A stretch of 64,000 nucleotides of DNA from Gemmatimonadota bacterium (GCA_026387935.1 JAPLKU010000003.1:1-64000), one strand, 5' to 3'; positions 32,784-43,502 are shown, counted from the stretch's first letter. The notes: generated from the sequence alone by a model not told the origin. Numbers and translations: made by a program.

Positions 32784-33295
32784 GCCCAATCGTTCGCGCG
32801 ACCAGGCCACGGGCTCCCATTCCGCGCCGTCTACACCTGTTGCTTCGCGATGGCACGGCCATCGAGGGCACGGTGAAAGTCGGCGGTGACCAGTCGCTGG
32901 TCTCGTTCCTCAACAGCCGCTCGGGCTGGATGAGCGTCACGCAAGCGACGCGCACCAAGGACACCGAGCCCGCCGGTCATATGCTCGTTCAGCTCGAGCA
33001 CATCGTCATGGCGTCAGCGCCCGACGGCAAGCTGCAAGTGGCCTCGACGCCAATTGCCGGCGTGGACGAACGGATTGTGGAGGTCACACTGCTCGGCGGC
33101 CGCGCGGTGCGCGGCTATCTGCCAGTCGCTCCCGGCCAGCGCTTGAGCGATTGCGTGGCGGCGGCCGGACGTTTCATGGGCCTGACGCTCGCGCGACTCT
33201 ACCCTGAAGAACAAGATGTCGGCGACGTCGCCGTGCAGACCGCCTCACTTGCGATCGTGCGCGATTTGCACGCCGCCGCGCCTGAACCCGAATAG
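32780..33295 (+). CDS. Conserved hypothetical protein
   Basis: Overlaps upstream stop by 4 bp; long ORF in high-GC context. Confidence 0.6.
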   Translation: MSPIVRATRPRAPIPRRLHLLLRDGTAIEGTVKVGGDQSLVSFLNSRSGWMSVTQATRTKDTEPAGHMLVQLEHIVMASAPDGKLQVASTPIAGVDERIVEVTLLGGRAVRGYLPVAPGQRLSDCVAAAGRFMGLTLARLYPEEQDVGDVAVQTASLAIVRDLHAAAPEPE

Positions 33296-33305
33296 TCAAC
33301 CGCAA

Positions 33306-34994
33306 ATGAATCGCCTTTCAATTGTCTCGTGCGCCCTGTTGGTCGCCGTACGCAGTGCGGCGCAGCAACCACAGCAGCCCGCCGACCTGATCGTCACCAA
33401 CGCGCGCATCTATACGGTAGACGATGCGCACCCCTTCGTGGCCGCCCTCGCGGTGCGCGGCGGCCGCATCGCGTTCGCTGGGGACGTACGAGGCGCGATG
33501 GCGTTGCGCGGCGCGCAAACACGCGTGCTCGATCTTGGCGGCCGCACGGTGATTCCCGGCATGGTGGACGCGCATGGCCATGTGTCCGGCCTCGGCGATG
33601 CGCTGGCGATCGTTGACCTCGTTGGCTCCACGAGTGTCGAGGATGTCGTCGCGCGCGTCGTGGCGAAGTCCGGCGGAACCTCCGCCGGGCAGTGGGTCGC
33701 GGGTCGCGGCTGGGACCAGAACCGATGGGGCGACACGCGCTTCCCTTCGCATGACAAGCTCTCGGCGGCGGTCCCGAATAATCCCGTCATCCTGACACGC
33801 ATTGACGGCCACGCCGTGTTCGCGAACAGAAAGGCGATGGAACTCGCGAGCATCACGTCGGCAACGAAGGACCCCGAGGGGGGCCAGATCATCCGCGATG
33901 CCTCGGGAAATCCCACTGGCGTGTTCGTGGACAACGCAATGGCGTTGGTTCGCGGAGTGATGCCTCCGCCAACGCGCGAGGAAGTGAAGCGTTCGGTGAT
34001 GGCCGCCATCGCCGAAGGACAGCGGTGGGGACTCACCGGCATGCATGACGCCGGCTCCGACGAGACGGTACTCAGCGTGTACGACGAACTGGGCAAGTCC
34101 GGCCGGATGAACTTCCGCATGTACGCGATGATCTCGGGCGGACGTACGGAATCGCCGATGCTCGACCGGTTGATCGCTGCCGGACCGAAGAGCGCACTGT
34201 ATGACGGCACGCTCTGGGTGCGCAGCATCAAGCTCTACTCCGACGGCGCGCTCGGTTCACGCGGCGCCGCGCTGCTCGATCCGTACAGCGACGACGCAAA
34301 GAACAACGGGTTGCTTGTGAGTGATCCGAAATTCATCGAGGCAATCGCGGTCAAGGCGCTCAAGGCTGGCTTCCAGGTCAACACACACGCCATTGGCGAT
34401 CGCGGCAATCGGGTCACGCTCGACGCCTACGAAGCCGCGCTCAAACAGGTACCGGTCGCGGACCATCGCTTTCGGATTGAGCATGCACAGATCCTGAACT
34501 ACGCCGACGTCCCGCGTTTCGCACAACTCGGCGTGATTCCCTCGATGCAGGCGAGCCATCAGACGAGCGACATGTACTGGGCCGGCACGCGGCTCGGCGT
34601 GCATCGCCTGCCGGGCGCCTATGCGTGGCGTGCCCTGCTGAACACGGGCGTCGTCATTCCCAACGGCAGTGACTTTCCGGTCGAGTACGTGAACCCGCTC
34701 ATCTCGTTCCATGCGGCGATCGCGCGGCAGGATGCGAACGACTGGCCTGCTGGCGGCTGGTACCCCGAACAGGCGATGACGCGCGAAGAAGCGCTCAAGG
34801 CGATGACCATCTGGCCGGCATACTCGGCATTTCAGGAGAAGGAGCTCGGATCATTGGCGCCGGGGAAGTACGCGGACTTCACGGTACTCGACCAGGACAT
34901 CATGCGGGTACCCGCGTCGCTCATTCTCAAAACGCATGTCGTGTCGACGTGGGTGGGCGGAAAGCCAGTCTACGAGGCGAAACTGACGCCCTGA
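33306..34994 (+). CDS. Amidohydrolase family protein (YtcJ-like)
   Basis: VIPGMVDAHGHVSG, NTHAIGDRGNR, FRIEHAQI, NGSDFPVE. Confidence 0.92.
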   Translation: MNRLSIVSCALLVAVRSAAQQPQQPADLIVTNARIYTVDDAHPFVAALAVRGGRIAFAGDVRGAMALRGAQTRVLDLGGRTVIPGMVDAHGHVSGLGDALAIVDLVGSTSVEDVVARVVAKSGGTSAGQWVAGRGWDQNRWGDTRFPSHDKLSAAVPNNPVILTRIDGHAVFANRKAMELASITSATKDPEGGQIIRDASGNPTGVFVDNAMALVRGVMPPPTREEVKRSVMAAIAEGQRWGLTGMHDAGSDETVLSVYDELGKSGRMNFRMYAMISGGRTESPMLDRLIAAGPKSALYDGTLWVRSIKLYSDGALGSRGAALLDPYSDDAKNNGLLVSDPKFIEAIAVKALKAGFQVNTHAIGDRGNRVTLDAYEAALKQVPVADHRFRIEHAQILNYADVPRFAQLGVIPSMQASHQTSDMYWAGTRLGVHRLPGAYAWRALLNTGVVIPNGSDFPVEYVNPLISFHAAIARQDANDWPAGGWYPEQAMTREEALKAMTIWPAYSAFQEKELGSLAPGKYADFTVLDQDIMRVPASLILKTHVVSTWVGGKPVYEAKLTP

Positions 34995-35023
34995 GTGGGG
35001 AATCTCAGCTGCGACGATTCGAT

Positions 35024-35926
35024 ATGCGAGTGATTTCTCTGCTGCCGAGTGCGACGGACGCGATCGTCGCACTGGGCGGTTTGGATGTACTGGTTGGCGT
35101 TTCGCACGCCTGCGATGCACCCAAATCGATTCCACGCGTGACGGCGCCCGCCGTGGACGCCACCGCAACGAGCGGTGCGATTGACGCCGCCGTTCGCGAG
35201 ATTGCCCAAGCGGGACGTCCGCTCTTTGCGCTCGACGAAGCGCGCATTGCTTCCCTCACACCCGACCTGATCATCACGCAGGCACTCTGCGACGTGTGCG
35301 CCGTGAGTGAGACGGACGTCCGCGCGCTCGCAGTGCGCATCGGCGGGCGCATCGCTCCGTCGCCGCGAGTCGTTTCCGTCTCCGGCTCAACCCTCGACAG
35401 TGTGTTCGCCGACATCACGACGATTGCCGCGGCCATCGCACTGAGCAGCGACGGCGACGCACTCCTCGCCGGACTCCGGCGCCGCATGCGCACGGTGCAT
35501 GACACGCTCAAGGCCGCCCGCGCGCCGCGCCCGCGCGTCGCGGTGCTGGAGTGGACCGACCCGCTCTACGCGGGTGGGCACTGGGTTCCCGAGCAGGTAG
35601 CGCGCGCGGGAGGCATCGACGTGCTCGCCACCGCTGGGACGCACTCCGTCGTCGTCACACCTCCGCAGCTTCGCGACGCAAACGCAGACATTCTACTGGT
35701 CGCGCCCTGCGGTTTTGGGATCGAGCGCGCCGCCGGCGAGGCGCGGAAGCTCGCTCGCACGCACGCCTGGCTGGCGAATACACAGATCTGGGCCCTCGAC
35801 GCGAACCGGCTGACGAGCCGGCCCGGACCGCACCTCGTGGATGGCATCGAGACCATGGCGCGCATTTTCGCGCCGTCGCTCTTTACCGCCGACGACTCCG
35901 CAGGTGCGAACCGAATCGCGGGCTGA
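35024..35926 (+). CDS. BtuF-like cobalamin/metal-chelate substrate-binding protein
   Basis: MRVISLLPSATDAIVALGGLDVLVGVSHACDAP; PDLIITQALCDVCA. Confidence 0.85.
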   Translation: MRVISLLPSATDAIVALGGLDVLVGVSHACDAPKSIPRVTAPAVDATATSGAIDAAVREIAQAGRPLFALDEARIASLTPDLIITQALCDVCAVSETDVRALAVRIGGRIAPSPRVVSVSGSTLDSVFADITTIAAAIALSSDGDALLAGLRRRMRTVHDTLKAARAPRPRVAVLEWTDPLYAGGHWVPEQVARAGGIDVLATAGTHSVVVTPPQLRDANADILLVAPCGFGIERAAGEARKLARTHAWLANTQIWALDANRLTSRPGPHLVDGIETMARIFAPSLFTADDSAGANRIAG

Positions 35927-35932
35927 CGATGG

Positions 35933-36295
35933 CTAGGCGGTCATCCAGAGGCGCGCGGCAACCAGCACGAGTAGCACGGCGAATCCGCGCTTCAGAATCG
36001 CGTCGGCCATCCCGAGCGAGAGCTGCGCGCCAAGAAAGCTGCCGACAAAGAGCCCGGCGGCGATCAGGAGCGACGCCCTCACGTTCACATTCCCCGCGCG
36101 CCAGTACGACAACGCCCCAAGCAGTGCCACGGGAAGGAGAAACACGCCCAGCGACGTTCCCGTCGCGAGCTTCTGCGGAAACTTCGCAAAGAACACGAGC
36201 ATCGGCACGATGACGATTCCACCGCCAATCCCGAACACTCCGCTGCAAATACCGGCTGCCAGGCCGATAAGCAGTAACACGACCGTTGGGTTCAC
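35933..36295 (-). CDS. Half-size TauE/SafE-family permease
   Basis: LIGLAAGICSGVFGIGGGIVIVPMLVF; 120 aa. Confidence 0.8.
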   Translation of the reverse strand: MNPTVVLLLIGLAAGICSGVFGIGGGIVIVPMLVFFAKFPQKLATGTSLGVFLLPVALLGALSYWRAGNVNVRASLLIAAGLFVGSFLGAQLSLGMADAILKRGFAVLLVLVAARLWMTA

Positions 36296-36328
36296 ACTGC
36301 CTCCGTTGCCCTGCTTGAAAAAGCGCCG

Positions 36329-37756
36329 CTAGCGCCCGATGGCGCGAACTGCGGCGTCACGCACTTCTCGTTCCTTGTCGTTCACGAGTGTCCGCAGCGC
36401 TGTCATTGCGCCCGCGGTTCGCGCCTCGGCCAGCGCGCGCACCGCGGCCACTCGCACACCGGATCCCTTCCTCGCGGCGAATACCGATCCGGCCTCTGCC
36501 GCCTTTGCCAATTTGGCCACGGCATCCGGGGTCGCGATCCGCCCAAGCGCGCCGATCATGCCCACCTGCACCTCGGCTTCGCCCTCCGAGTCAATCGCGC
36601 GACCGATAATATCGCCAACCTTCGCGCCCTTTCGGCTGGCGAGCGCCGCGACCGCCTCGAGACGCACCTCGATCACGGTATCATCAAACGCGCGCGCAAT
36701 TGCGTCCACGGCGAACGGGGTATCGTACGCGCCGAGGGCACGCACCGCGGCGCGGCGCGCGCGCTGATCGCCGGCGGAGAGCAGCTCCGCGAGCGCCTTG
36801 TCTCCGTCCGGCGTCTTCCGCGATGCAAGTAACTCGGCGGCGGCGCGAATCACATGCACGCGCGTGTCCGCTAACATCGCAATGAGCGACACATCGGCTG
36901 CGGGAAGTCGCTCGAGTGCCGCGCGGAATGTTTCGCGCTCTGCCCCGGTCGTCGCGCGCACCAACTGATCGACCGCCGCGTCGGCACCGTCCGTCCCGCA
37001 GCGCAGCAGAATGGCTTCGGCGTCGGTGGCGCGCTCGACATGGTCGACCATCACATGCGCAATCGGATGCAGCACGCGGGGCTTGGTGAGTCGGCGAATG
37101 GCGAGCACGAAGTGGCGGCGCACCTCCGGATCCGTCGCGTCGCGCTCATGCGCGATGAGCAATCCGAACACATCCATCGCGACATTCGTCCTCCCTTCGC
37201 GCGTAGCCTGTTCTGCGGCGAAGGCAATCTCTTCGAACACGCCCGACACACCCGGCACATCGCCAGTGCGATTCGCACGCATGAGCAGGAATGGAATGCG
37301 TTCCGGCGACCCAATCGGCGGTTCGGGCTCCGCTGCTTCCGCCGCGACCGCGCCGTCGGAGCCGATTCCTTCATGCAAATGAACGACGACCGTCTGGTTG
37401 TCGAGCTTTCGGATCCGTTCGTGTACCGGCTTTTCATCGCCGCCGAGGACCTCGGCAAGGATGCGCGCGGCGTGAAGGAGCTCCGCCGCGGCCACGCCCT
37501 GATTGATTTCGATGGACTCGACGCCGTGGCCGATCATCTGGTCGGCGAGGTCGCGCACACCGGCGAGCACCGCGGGGACGGCCAGCCCGTTCGCCACCAA
37601 CGACCCTTCAACCGTGGTGAGGCGGAGGGTGGCCTCTTTCGTCATAAGCACGGCCGTGCGCAGTTCCAGCTTTTGCTGGTCCACGGCGTTCGGCTGCCGC
37701 ATCAGCAGCGAAACGAGGCGAGCGACGTGCCGTGCGAGGTTAAAAGAGTCGTCCAT
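36329..37756 (-). CDS. HEAT-repeat protein
   Basis: C-terminal repeats (RRAAVRALGAYDTPFAVDAIARAFDD..., REVRDAAVRAIGR); start moved to 37756 to clear the divergent gene. Confidence 0.8.
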   Translation of the reverse strand: MDDSFNLARHVARLVSLLMRQPNAVDQQKLELRTAVLMTKEATLRLTTVEGSLVANGLAVPAVLAGVRDLADQMIGHGVESIEINQGVAAAELLHAARILAEVLGGDEKPVHERIRKLDNQTVVVHLHEGIGSDGAVAAEAAEPEPPIGSPERIPFLLMRANRTGDVPGVSGVFEEIAFAAEQATREGRTNVAMDVFGLLIAHERDATDPEVRRHFVLAIRRLTKPRVLHPIAHVMVDHVERATDAEAILLRCGTDGADAAVDQLVRATTGAERETFRAALERLPAADVSLIAMLADTRVHVIRAAAELLASRKTPDGDKALAELLSAGDQRARRAAVRALGAYDTPFAVDAIARAFDDTVIEVRLEAVAALASRKGAKVGDIIGRAIDSEGEAEVQVGMIGALGRIATPDAVAKLAKAAEAGSVFAARKGSGVRVAAVRALAEARTAGAMTALRTLVNDKEREVRDAAVRAIGR

Positions 37757-37886
37757 GGCAGTGATGGCGCGGAGATCCGACACGACAACTGGTGTCGTTT
37801 CCAGCGTGCCGATAACATACGACGAACCTCGTCTTGGTATCCACCGTCTCTGTAAAATTTTCAGGGCGCGCCTCAGGTAGCCTCGC

Positions 37887-38792
37887 ATGACGCCGCTGCC
37901 GATTCCCGCGCCTCGCGTAGAGGGGTTCACTGCGACCACGGCGATGCCTCTGTACTGGTGCCGCTACGGGTCCGCGGGCAGCCCGCGCCTGCTCGTATTG
38001 CATGGCGGACCCGGCGCGCACCATGACTACCTGCTACCGCACTTTCTCGATCTGGCGGATGAGTTCGAACTCGTCTTCTATGATCAACGGGGCGGCGGGC
38101 GTTCACGAACCGACGATCCGGCGGCCATCACCTGGCAGACGCACACGGATGACCTTGAGCGCGTCGCTGCGGAACTGGTCCCCGGACCGCTCACCATCCT
38201 CGGCTATTCCTGGGGCGCGCTGCTCGCGCTCCTCTACGCCATTGAAGGATCGGCCGGCACGCGCCTGCCATCGCCTTCCCGAATGGCCCTCGTCGATCCC
38301 GCGCCGATTTCACGAGCCCACCGCGCGGTATTCGAAGCGGAGTTCGCGCGCCGGGCGGCTGCACCGGCAATCCAGGCAATGCGCGCCGAACTGGCGGCCA
38401 GCGGCCTACGAGAGTCCGACCCCGCGGCGCACAAACAACGGGCGTTCGAGTTGAGTGTGGCCGGCTACTTCCACGACCCCCGGCGCGCGGCCGACCTCAC
38501 ACCCTTCCGCGTCACCGGCCGCGTGCAGACGCAGGTCTGGGAATCGCTGGGCGAATTCAACCTGGGGCCCGCCCTCCGCTCCGTGACGGCGGACACGTTG
38601 ATTGTGCATGGCCGCGAGGACCCCATCCCACTCGCTTCGTCACACGAGGCCGCCCAGGCCCTCGGCGCCCGCCTGGTTGTGCTGGATGACTGCGGGCACG
38701 TGCCATATGTTGAACAACCAACAGGGCTCTTCCGCGCGCTCCGGACATTCCTCCGAAACGCATCGGTCAACGCCTCAGCACCTGCGTCGTGA
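37887..38792 (+). CDS. Alpha/beta hydrolase (proline iminopeptidase-like)
   Basis: LHGGPGAHHDYL, YDQRGGGRS, GYSWGALLALLYA, GHVPYVEQP. Confidence 0.88.
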   Translation: MTPLPIPAPRVEGFTATTAMPLYWCRYGSAGSPRLLVLHGGPGAHHDYLLPHFLDLADEFELVFYDQRGGGRSRTDDPAAITWQTHTDDLERVAAELVPGPLTILGYSWGALLALLYAIEGSAGTRLPSPSRMALVDPAPISRAHRAVFEAEFARRAAAPAIQAMRAELAASGLRESDPAAHKQRAFELSVAGYFHDPRRAADLTPFRVTGRVQTQVWESLGEFNLGPALRSVTADTLIVHGREDPIPLASSHEAAQALGARLVVLDDCGHVPYVEQPTGLFRALRTFLRNASVNASAPAS

Positions 38793-39235
38793 ACGAAGTC
38801 ATCCAGCCTCACATCGCAACGATTGACAGCGACGGACGACGGTACAACGTCTCCTGCCGCGTGGTCTTCGACGGCGTGGAGTATGTCGGACGACTCTGGT
38901 TTGCCGACGAATCCTGGGATGACCTCGGGCTTCCGGATCGCGGCGCCTTTCCCGGCCGCACCAAAGAAGAGGCCATTGAGATGGCCCGTCGGCTCACGAC
39001 CGACGAGCTGGTGCGCCGGTACCGGCGCGCTGTTGCGGAAAAGCGGAAGTTCCACGGGCTGCGCAAGGCGACTGATGATGTGCTCGCAAAGATCCGCTAC
39101 CTGAATCAAGTCGCGATTTCGATGCGTGCCGGCTTGCTCGACGTGGATGGCGCGGCGCAGGAAATCGACCTGACGGAAAAGCAGCTGCACCAGTTGATCG
39201 ACCGCCTCGCCGCCTGCGCGGGCATCGAGGACTGA
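38789..39235 (+). CDS. Hypothetical protein
   Basis: 4-bp overlap with upstream gene; coherent high-GC ORF. Confidence 0.6.
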   Translation: MNEVIQPHIATIDSDGRRYNVSCRVVFDGVEYVGRLWFADESWDDLGLPDRGAFPGRTKEEAIEMARRLTTDELVRRYRRAVAEKRKFHGLRKATDDVLAKIRYLNQVAISMRAGLLDVDGAAQEIDLTEKQLHQLIDRLAACAGIED

Positions 39236-39252
39236 CCATCCCGAAGCAGACG

Positions 39253-39951
39253 GTGAAGCAGACGGTGAAGCGGGCGCATGCGAAGCTGGCCGCGCGGGCC
39301 AAGCCCGCGAAAACAAGCTTGGCGGCCCGGGCGCGAGCGATCTATAGGCGGCTGCTCAAGCTTTATCCCGACGCGCATTGCGAGCTCGACTATCGCACCC
39401 CGTTCGAACTCGCCGTCGCCACCGTGCTGAGCGCCCAATGCACCGACACGCGCGTGAACATGGTCACGCCCGTGCTGTTCGCGACGTACCAGACGCCGGC
39501 CGCACTCGCCGCCGCTGCGATCGGCGACGTGGAAGCACTCATCAGGAGCACTGGATTCTTCCGGAACAAGGCAAAAAGCATTACCGGCCTCGCGCGGACC
39601 GTGATGGAGCGGCACACGGGCGTGCTGCCGCAGACCATGGAAGAATTGTTCGCCCTTCCAGGAATCGGCCGCAAAACGGCGAATGTGATCCTCGGCAATG
39701 CCTTCGGAAAGAACGAAGGGATGGTGGTGGACACGCATATCGGGCGGCTGTCGAACCTCCTGGGGCTCACGCGCCAGACCGACCCAGTGAAAGTGGAGCA
39801 GGCGCTGATGGGCCTCTTTCCGCGCGAGTCATGGACGAGGCTCGCCCACCTGCTCATCTGGCATGGGCGCCGCGTGTGCATCGCGCGGCGCCCCCACTGC
39901 GACGATTGCGTACTCTCCGACCTCTGCCCCTCAGCCACCCTCAGCGATTAA
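39253..39951 (+). CDS. nth: Endonuclease III
   Basis: LSAQCTDTRVN, LPGIGRKTANVILGNAFG, C-X6-C-X2-C-X5-C iron-sulfur motif. Confidence 0.95.
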   Translation: MKQTVKRAHAKLAARAKPAKTSLAARARAIYRRLLKLYPDAHCELDYRTPFELAVATVLSAQCTDTRVNMVTPVLFATYQTPAALAAAAIGDVEALIRSTGFFRNKAKSITGLARTVMERHTGVLPQTMEELFALPGIGRKTANVILGNAFGKNEGMVVDTHIGRLSNLLGLTRQTDPVKVEQALMGLFPRESWTRLAHLLIWHGRRVCIARRPHCDDCVLSDLCPSATLSD

Positions 39952-39960
39952 CTTTCACCA

Positions 39961-40422
39961 ATGCCAAAAACCGCCATCTTCGAGACCAACCTCGGTACGA
40001 TCACGGCCGAGCTGTACGACAAGGACGCGCCCCTCGCGGTCGCCAACTTTGAAAAACTCGCCAACGACAAGTTCTACGACGGCGTGAAGTTCCATCGGGT
40101 CATCGCGGACTTCGTCGTGCAGGGCGGCGATCCGCTCTCGCGCGATCTGCCGGCGGGAAATCCTCGCATCGGCACCGGTGGCCCGGGATGGACCATCAAG
40201 TGCGAGACGGCCGGCAACCCGCGAACGCATGAAGTCGGCGCACTCTCAATGGCCCACGCCGGCAAGGACACGGGCGGCAGCCAGTTCTTCATGGTACTGA
40301 GCGAGCAGAACACCAAGCACCTCAACGGGGTCCACGCGGTCTTCGGCAAGATCACCGACGGGCTCGACGTGATGAAGAAAATCAAGCAGAACGATTTCAT
40401 GACCACCGTTCGCGTTTCGTAG
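39961..40422 (+). CDS. Cyclophilin-type peptidyl-prolyl cis-trans isomerase
   Basis: [41 protein letters not shown]. Confidence 0.95.
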   Translation: MPKTAIFETNLGTITAELYDKDAPLAVANFEKLANDKFYDGVKFHRVIADFVVQGGDPLSRDLPAGNPRIGTGGPGWTIKCETAGNPRTHEVGALSMAHAGKDTGGSQFFMVLSEQNTKHLNGVHAVFGKITDGLDVMKKIKQNDFMTTVRVS

Positions 40423-40450
40423 TCGACCACACGATTCCCTGAGGAATTCC

Positions 40451-40615
40451 ATGTCCGGCCAACACGCTACGCCCGATCGCATGCCCGCATTCATGGGGCT
40501 GATCTTTGGCGCCATCGCGATTTTTGCCATCGTCTACGCGGTCAGCATGCTCACGGCAAAGAAGTACGCCGGGCACGAGGAAGGCGCGAAGTCGACGGCG
40601 AGCGCGCAGCGCTAG
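40451..40615 (+). CDS. Small single-TM protein (54 aa)
   Basis: GAGGAATTCCATG; MSGQHATPDRMPAFMGLIFGAIAIFAIVYAVSMLTAKKYAGHEEGAKSTASAQR*; below the ORF-track size cut-off. Confidence 0.6.
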   Translation: MSGQHATPDRMPAFMGLIFGAIAIFAIVYAVSMLTAKKYAGHEEGAKSTASAQR

Positions 40616-40846
40616 CGCTCCAATGACTCGGCGCGGCTCAATGCGCCAGTGAGCGACTAGCCGCATTCAGAGGCGTCAACGCGCTGCGGGCGGCACGCGA
40701 TCAGGCCTGACGGCGCCGACCTTGCGGCACGATTAACACGGCTCGCAGGCATCGCAAAAAGGCCGCGCTTGGGACAGATTTACCATTGGTGCGGCGCCCA
40801 GTTTCGTCGGCGCCCGATTCCCCGTGTCGCGACTGAGAAGCCAGCC

Positions 40847-41398
40847 ATGATCACAATTCGAGTTCTTGCGATTGCTGCGATTTGCCTCGCGCCTGTCCTC
40901 GCCACCGCTCAGCGCGGCGGCGCTGGTGGGAGCGGTGCCAAGCGCATGGAGGGCGGAGCCGATCCGTCCAAGTCGCGCGTCAAGCTCGCCACCCGCGGCG
41001 ATTTCGAAGACCTCAGCCCAGCGGGCTTTCTGCGCGACAAGCGGAAGAAGCTCCAGCTCGGCGACGCCGAAGCGAATGCCCTGAAGGCGGCCGAGGCGAC
41101 GGCAAAGGAACGTAATAAGGCGGTGCTCGTCGCGTACGACTCAGTGCGCCGCGAAGTGCAGAAAATGGCCGACTCCCCAGACATTGGCGGCAACGCGAAC
41201 GACGCGGCCCTGCGACGGATGGCGTTCCAGAACCTGCTCGGCCAGATCCGCGAGCAACGCGCCGTCGACCGCGCCGAAGCGCTGGCGCTGATTCCTGCCG
41301 AAAAGAAGACGCAGGCAGAAGAACTACTCAAGGAACAGGACGAGGAATTCACCAAGGTGGCCAGCATGGGTGGCGGTCGCCGCGGCGGCGGTCACTAG
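40847..41398 (+). CDS. Secreted Spy/CpxP-like helical protein
   Basis: Signal MITIRVLAIAAICLAPVLATAQ, charged helical body, Gly-rich tail. Confidence 0.65.
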   Translation: MITIRVLAIAAICLAPVLATAQRGGAGGSGAKRMEGGADPSKSRVKLATRGDFEDLSPAGFLRDKRKKLQLGDAEANALKAAEATAKERNKAVLVAYDSVRREVQKMADSPDIGGNANDAALRRMAFQNLLGQIREQRAVDRAEALALIPAEKKTQAEELLKEQDEEFTKVASMGGGRRGGGH

Positions 41399-41412
41399 GC
41401 CGGACGACGACC

Positions 41413-42003
41413 ATGACCGACACACTCCCGTCGCGCGCCGACGCACTGGCGCTCATGCAGGAATGGACGCCCAGCGAGTCGCTGCGGGGCCATATGTTCG
41501 CCGTCGAGGGCGCCATGCGCGCCTATGCCGCGCAGTTCGGGGAGGACGCCGAGCGTTGGGGCCTCGCCGGATTGATGCATGATTTCGACTATGAACGTTT
41601 CCCGAACGCTGCGCATGCGGCCGACGCCGAGCATCCGGCCGAGGGCGTACGCCACCTGCGCGCGCTGGGGTACCCCGACGACGTGCTCGAGGCGATTCTC
41701 GGACACGCGGACTACTCCGGCGTTCCGCGCGTGTCGCGCATGGCCAAGACGTTGTATGCCGTTGACGAACTCTGCGGGTTGGTGACGGCCTCGGCGCTCG
41801 TGCGCCCGTCGCGCAGTGTCAACGACCTCGAGGTTTCGAGTGTCAAGAAGAAGATGAAAGACAAGGCATTTGCGCGCGGAGTGAACCGGGACGATGTGGT
41901 GCGCGGCGCAGCGGAGCTTGGCGTTGAAATGGACGCCCATATCGGCGTCGTCATCGCGTCGATGCGCGAGCGGGCCGGCCTGCTCGGACTTGCCGGCGCG
42001 TAA
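41413..42003 (+). CDS. HD-domain (HDIG-like) hydrolase
   Basis: GHMFAVEGAMRAYA...GLMHDFDYERFP...ILGHADYSG. Confidence 0.85.
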   Translation: MTDTLPSRADALALMQEWTPSESLRGHMFAVEGAMRAYAAQFGEDAERWGLAGLMHDFDYERFPNAAHAADAEHPAEGVRHLRALGYPDDVLEAILGHADYSGVPRVSRMAKTLYAVDELCGLVTASALVRPSRSVNDLEVSSVKKKMKDKAFARGVNRDDVVRGAAELGVEMDAHIGVVIASMRERAGLLGLAGA

Positions 42004-42177
42004 CGGCCTGCCCACCTGCTTTGTCAGGTGGCCGACAGCTAACTGATGGGTTCCGGGCGCGTCCAACGGACGATCCCTTTAGCCCGTATGGGAGAGTGTG
42101 ATTGGGAAGCGATTCGCGTGACCAGCGCTGCGGTGCCTTTTGGGGCAGCGTTGGCCGTACAGCGGACCCGGTGGCTC

Positions 42178-42723
42178 GTGTCTGAACGGCCAGCAAACGA
42201 GCGCGAGCTCGTCCTGGCGGCGCAGGGCGGCCAACGGACGGCATTCTCGGAACTCGTGCGCATGCACGAGCGCCGTGCCTATGCCGTGGCGCGCGCGATT
42301 GTGGTCAATCATGAGGATGCGGAAGACGCCGTGCAGGACGGGTTCCTGCATGCGTACCGCGCCCTCGATCGGTTCTTGCCGGACCAGGCGTTTGGCGCGT
42401 GGTTGCATCGGATTGTCGCAAATGCGGCACTGGACATCACGCGGCGGCGCAAAGTTCGGGACGCGGACGAGCTGCCGGAGACGGTGGCCTCGCCCTTCCG
42501 CGACCCGGCCGAGGGGAGCGAACTTCGTAGGCGTCTGAACGAGGCCTTGGAGACCCTCCCGGCCCGGCAACGCGCCGTGATCGTTTTGCATGATGTGGAA
42601 GGGTTCAAGCATTCGGAAATCGGGACGATTCTCAGCATTCCAGAAGGGACGGCACGATCAGACTTGCACTACGCTCGCACTCAATTGCGGGCGATCCTTG
42701 GTGAAGTGAGGAACGAGCTATGA
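42178..42723 (+). CDS. ECF-family sigma factor
   Basis: NHEDAEDAVQDGFLHAYRAL; LPARQRAVIVLHDVEGFKHSEIGTILSIPEGTARSDLHYART. Confidence 0.92.
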   Translation: MSERPANERELVLAAQGGQRTAFSELVRMHERRAYAVARAIVVNHEDAEDAVQDGFLHAYRALDRFLPDQAFGAWLHRIVANAALDITRRRKVRDADELPETVASPFRDPAEGSELRRRLNEALETLPARQRAVIVLHDVEGFKHSEIGTILSIPEGTARSDLHYARTQLRAILGEVRNEL

Positions 42724-43097
42724 CCGATGGCAATCGGGGACCCGAAGGCGTACGCCTGGTGCGGGACGACGCGCTGACGCAGGCACTGCGGACCATCTAT
42801 GCGCCTCCCGTGGGCGACGCTTACTGGACGACTCTCGAACAGCGGATCATGACCGGGCTCGACGCCGAAGAGGCGTGGTACACGGTATCCGACCGCTGGC
42901 TGCGCACCGGCCTGGTGGCTGCAGCGGCGATTCTCGTCGTGGCCGGCGGGCTGCTGCTGCGCGCGCAGGCCCAGATGGCGCGGACGATGGCGTATGAAAA
43001 TGTGGTGGAAGTCGAGGGACTTGAGTCGGCGCTCGCACAGCGTGAGCCGCTCTCGAAGGAGCAGGCAACCCTGCGCAAGCTTACCGGACACCAATAG
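42720..43097 (+). CDS. Putative anti-sigma factor, single TM
   Basis: 4-bp overlap with sigma gene; RTGLVAAAAILVVAGGLLLRAQ. Confidence 0.6.
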   Translation: MTDGNRGPEGVRLVRDDALTQALRTIYAPPVGDAYWTTLEQRIMTGLDAEEAWYTVSDRWLRTGLVAAAAILVVAGGLLLRAQAQMARTMAYENVVEVEGLESALAQREPLSKEQATLRKLTGHQ

Positions 43098-43106
43098 GTC
43101 GCTGAC

Positions 43107-43502
43107 GTGTCTCGGACAAAAGGTCTCGCAATCGCCATGTACCTCGGCGCAGCGCTGGCAGGTGCAGCGATTGCGCTCGCGGCCGAACGGCTGACGCCTG
43201 GTGACAAGCGCCCGCCCGATCCGCGCGAACGGCGGTTGCAGTTCTTCAGCCAGTTGCACCTGACGCCTGCCCAGCGGGATTCGGCCACGGTCATTTACGA
43301 TGAACGCGACCGCCGCTTTCAGGCGCTGATGGAGAAGCACAAGGCCATTCTGGAGCCCGTCCGGACGGCGCAGGATTCCATCACGGTGGAGACACGCCAG
43401 CGCATGACGCAGCTGCTCACTTCGGAGCAGAAGGCGATTTATGAACAGATGTTGCAGGCGCAACGCGATCGCGCGGGGCGCAGCGGGGGAGCAAGGCAAT
43501 GA
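43107..43502 (+). CDS. Spy/CpxP-like membrane-anchored periplasmic protein
   Basis: TM MYLGAALAGAAIALAA; LHLTPAQRDSATVIYDERDRRF. Confidence 0.65.
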   Translation: MSRTKGLAIAMYLGAALAGAAIALAAERLTPGDKRPPDPRERRLQFFSQLHLTPAQRDSATVIYDERDRRFQALMEKHKAILEPVRTAQDSITVETRQRMTQLLTSEQKAIYEQMLQAQRDRAGRSGGARQ

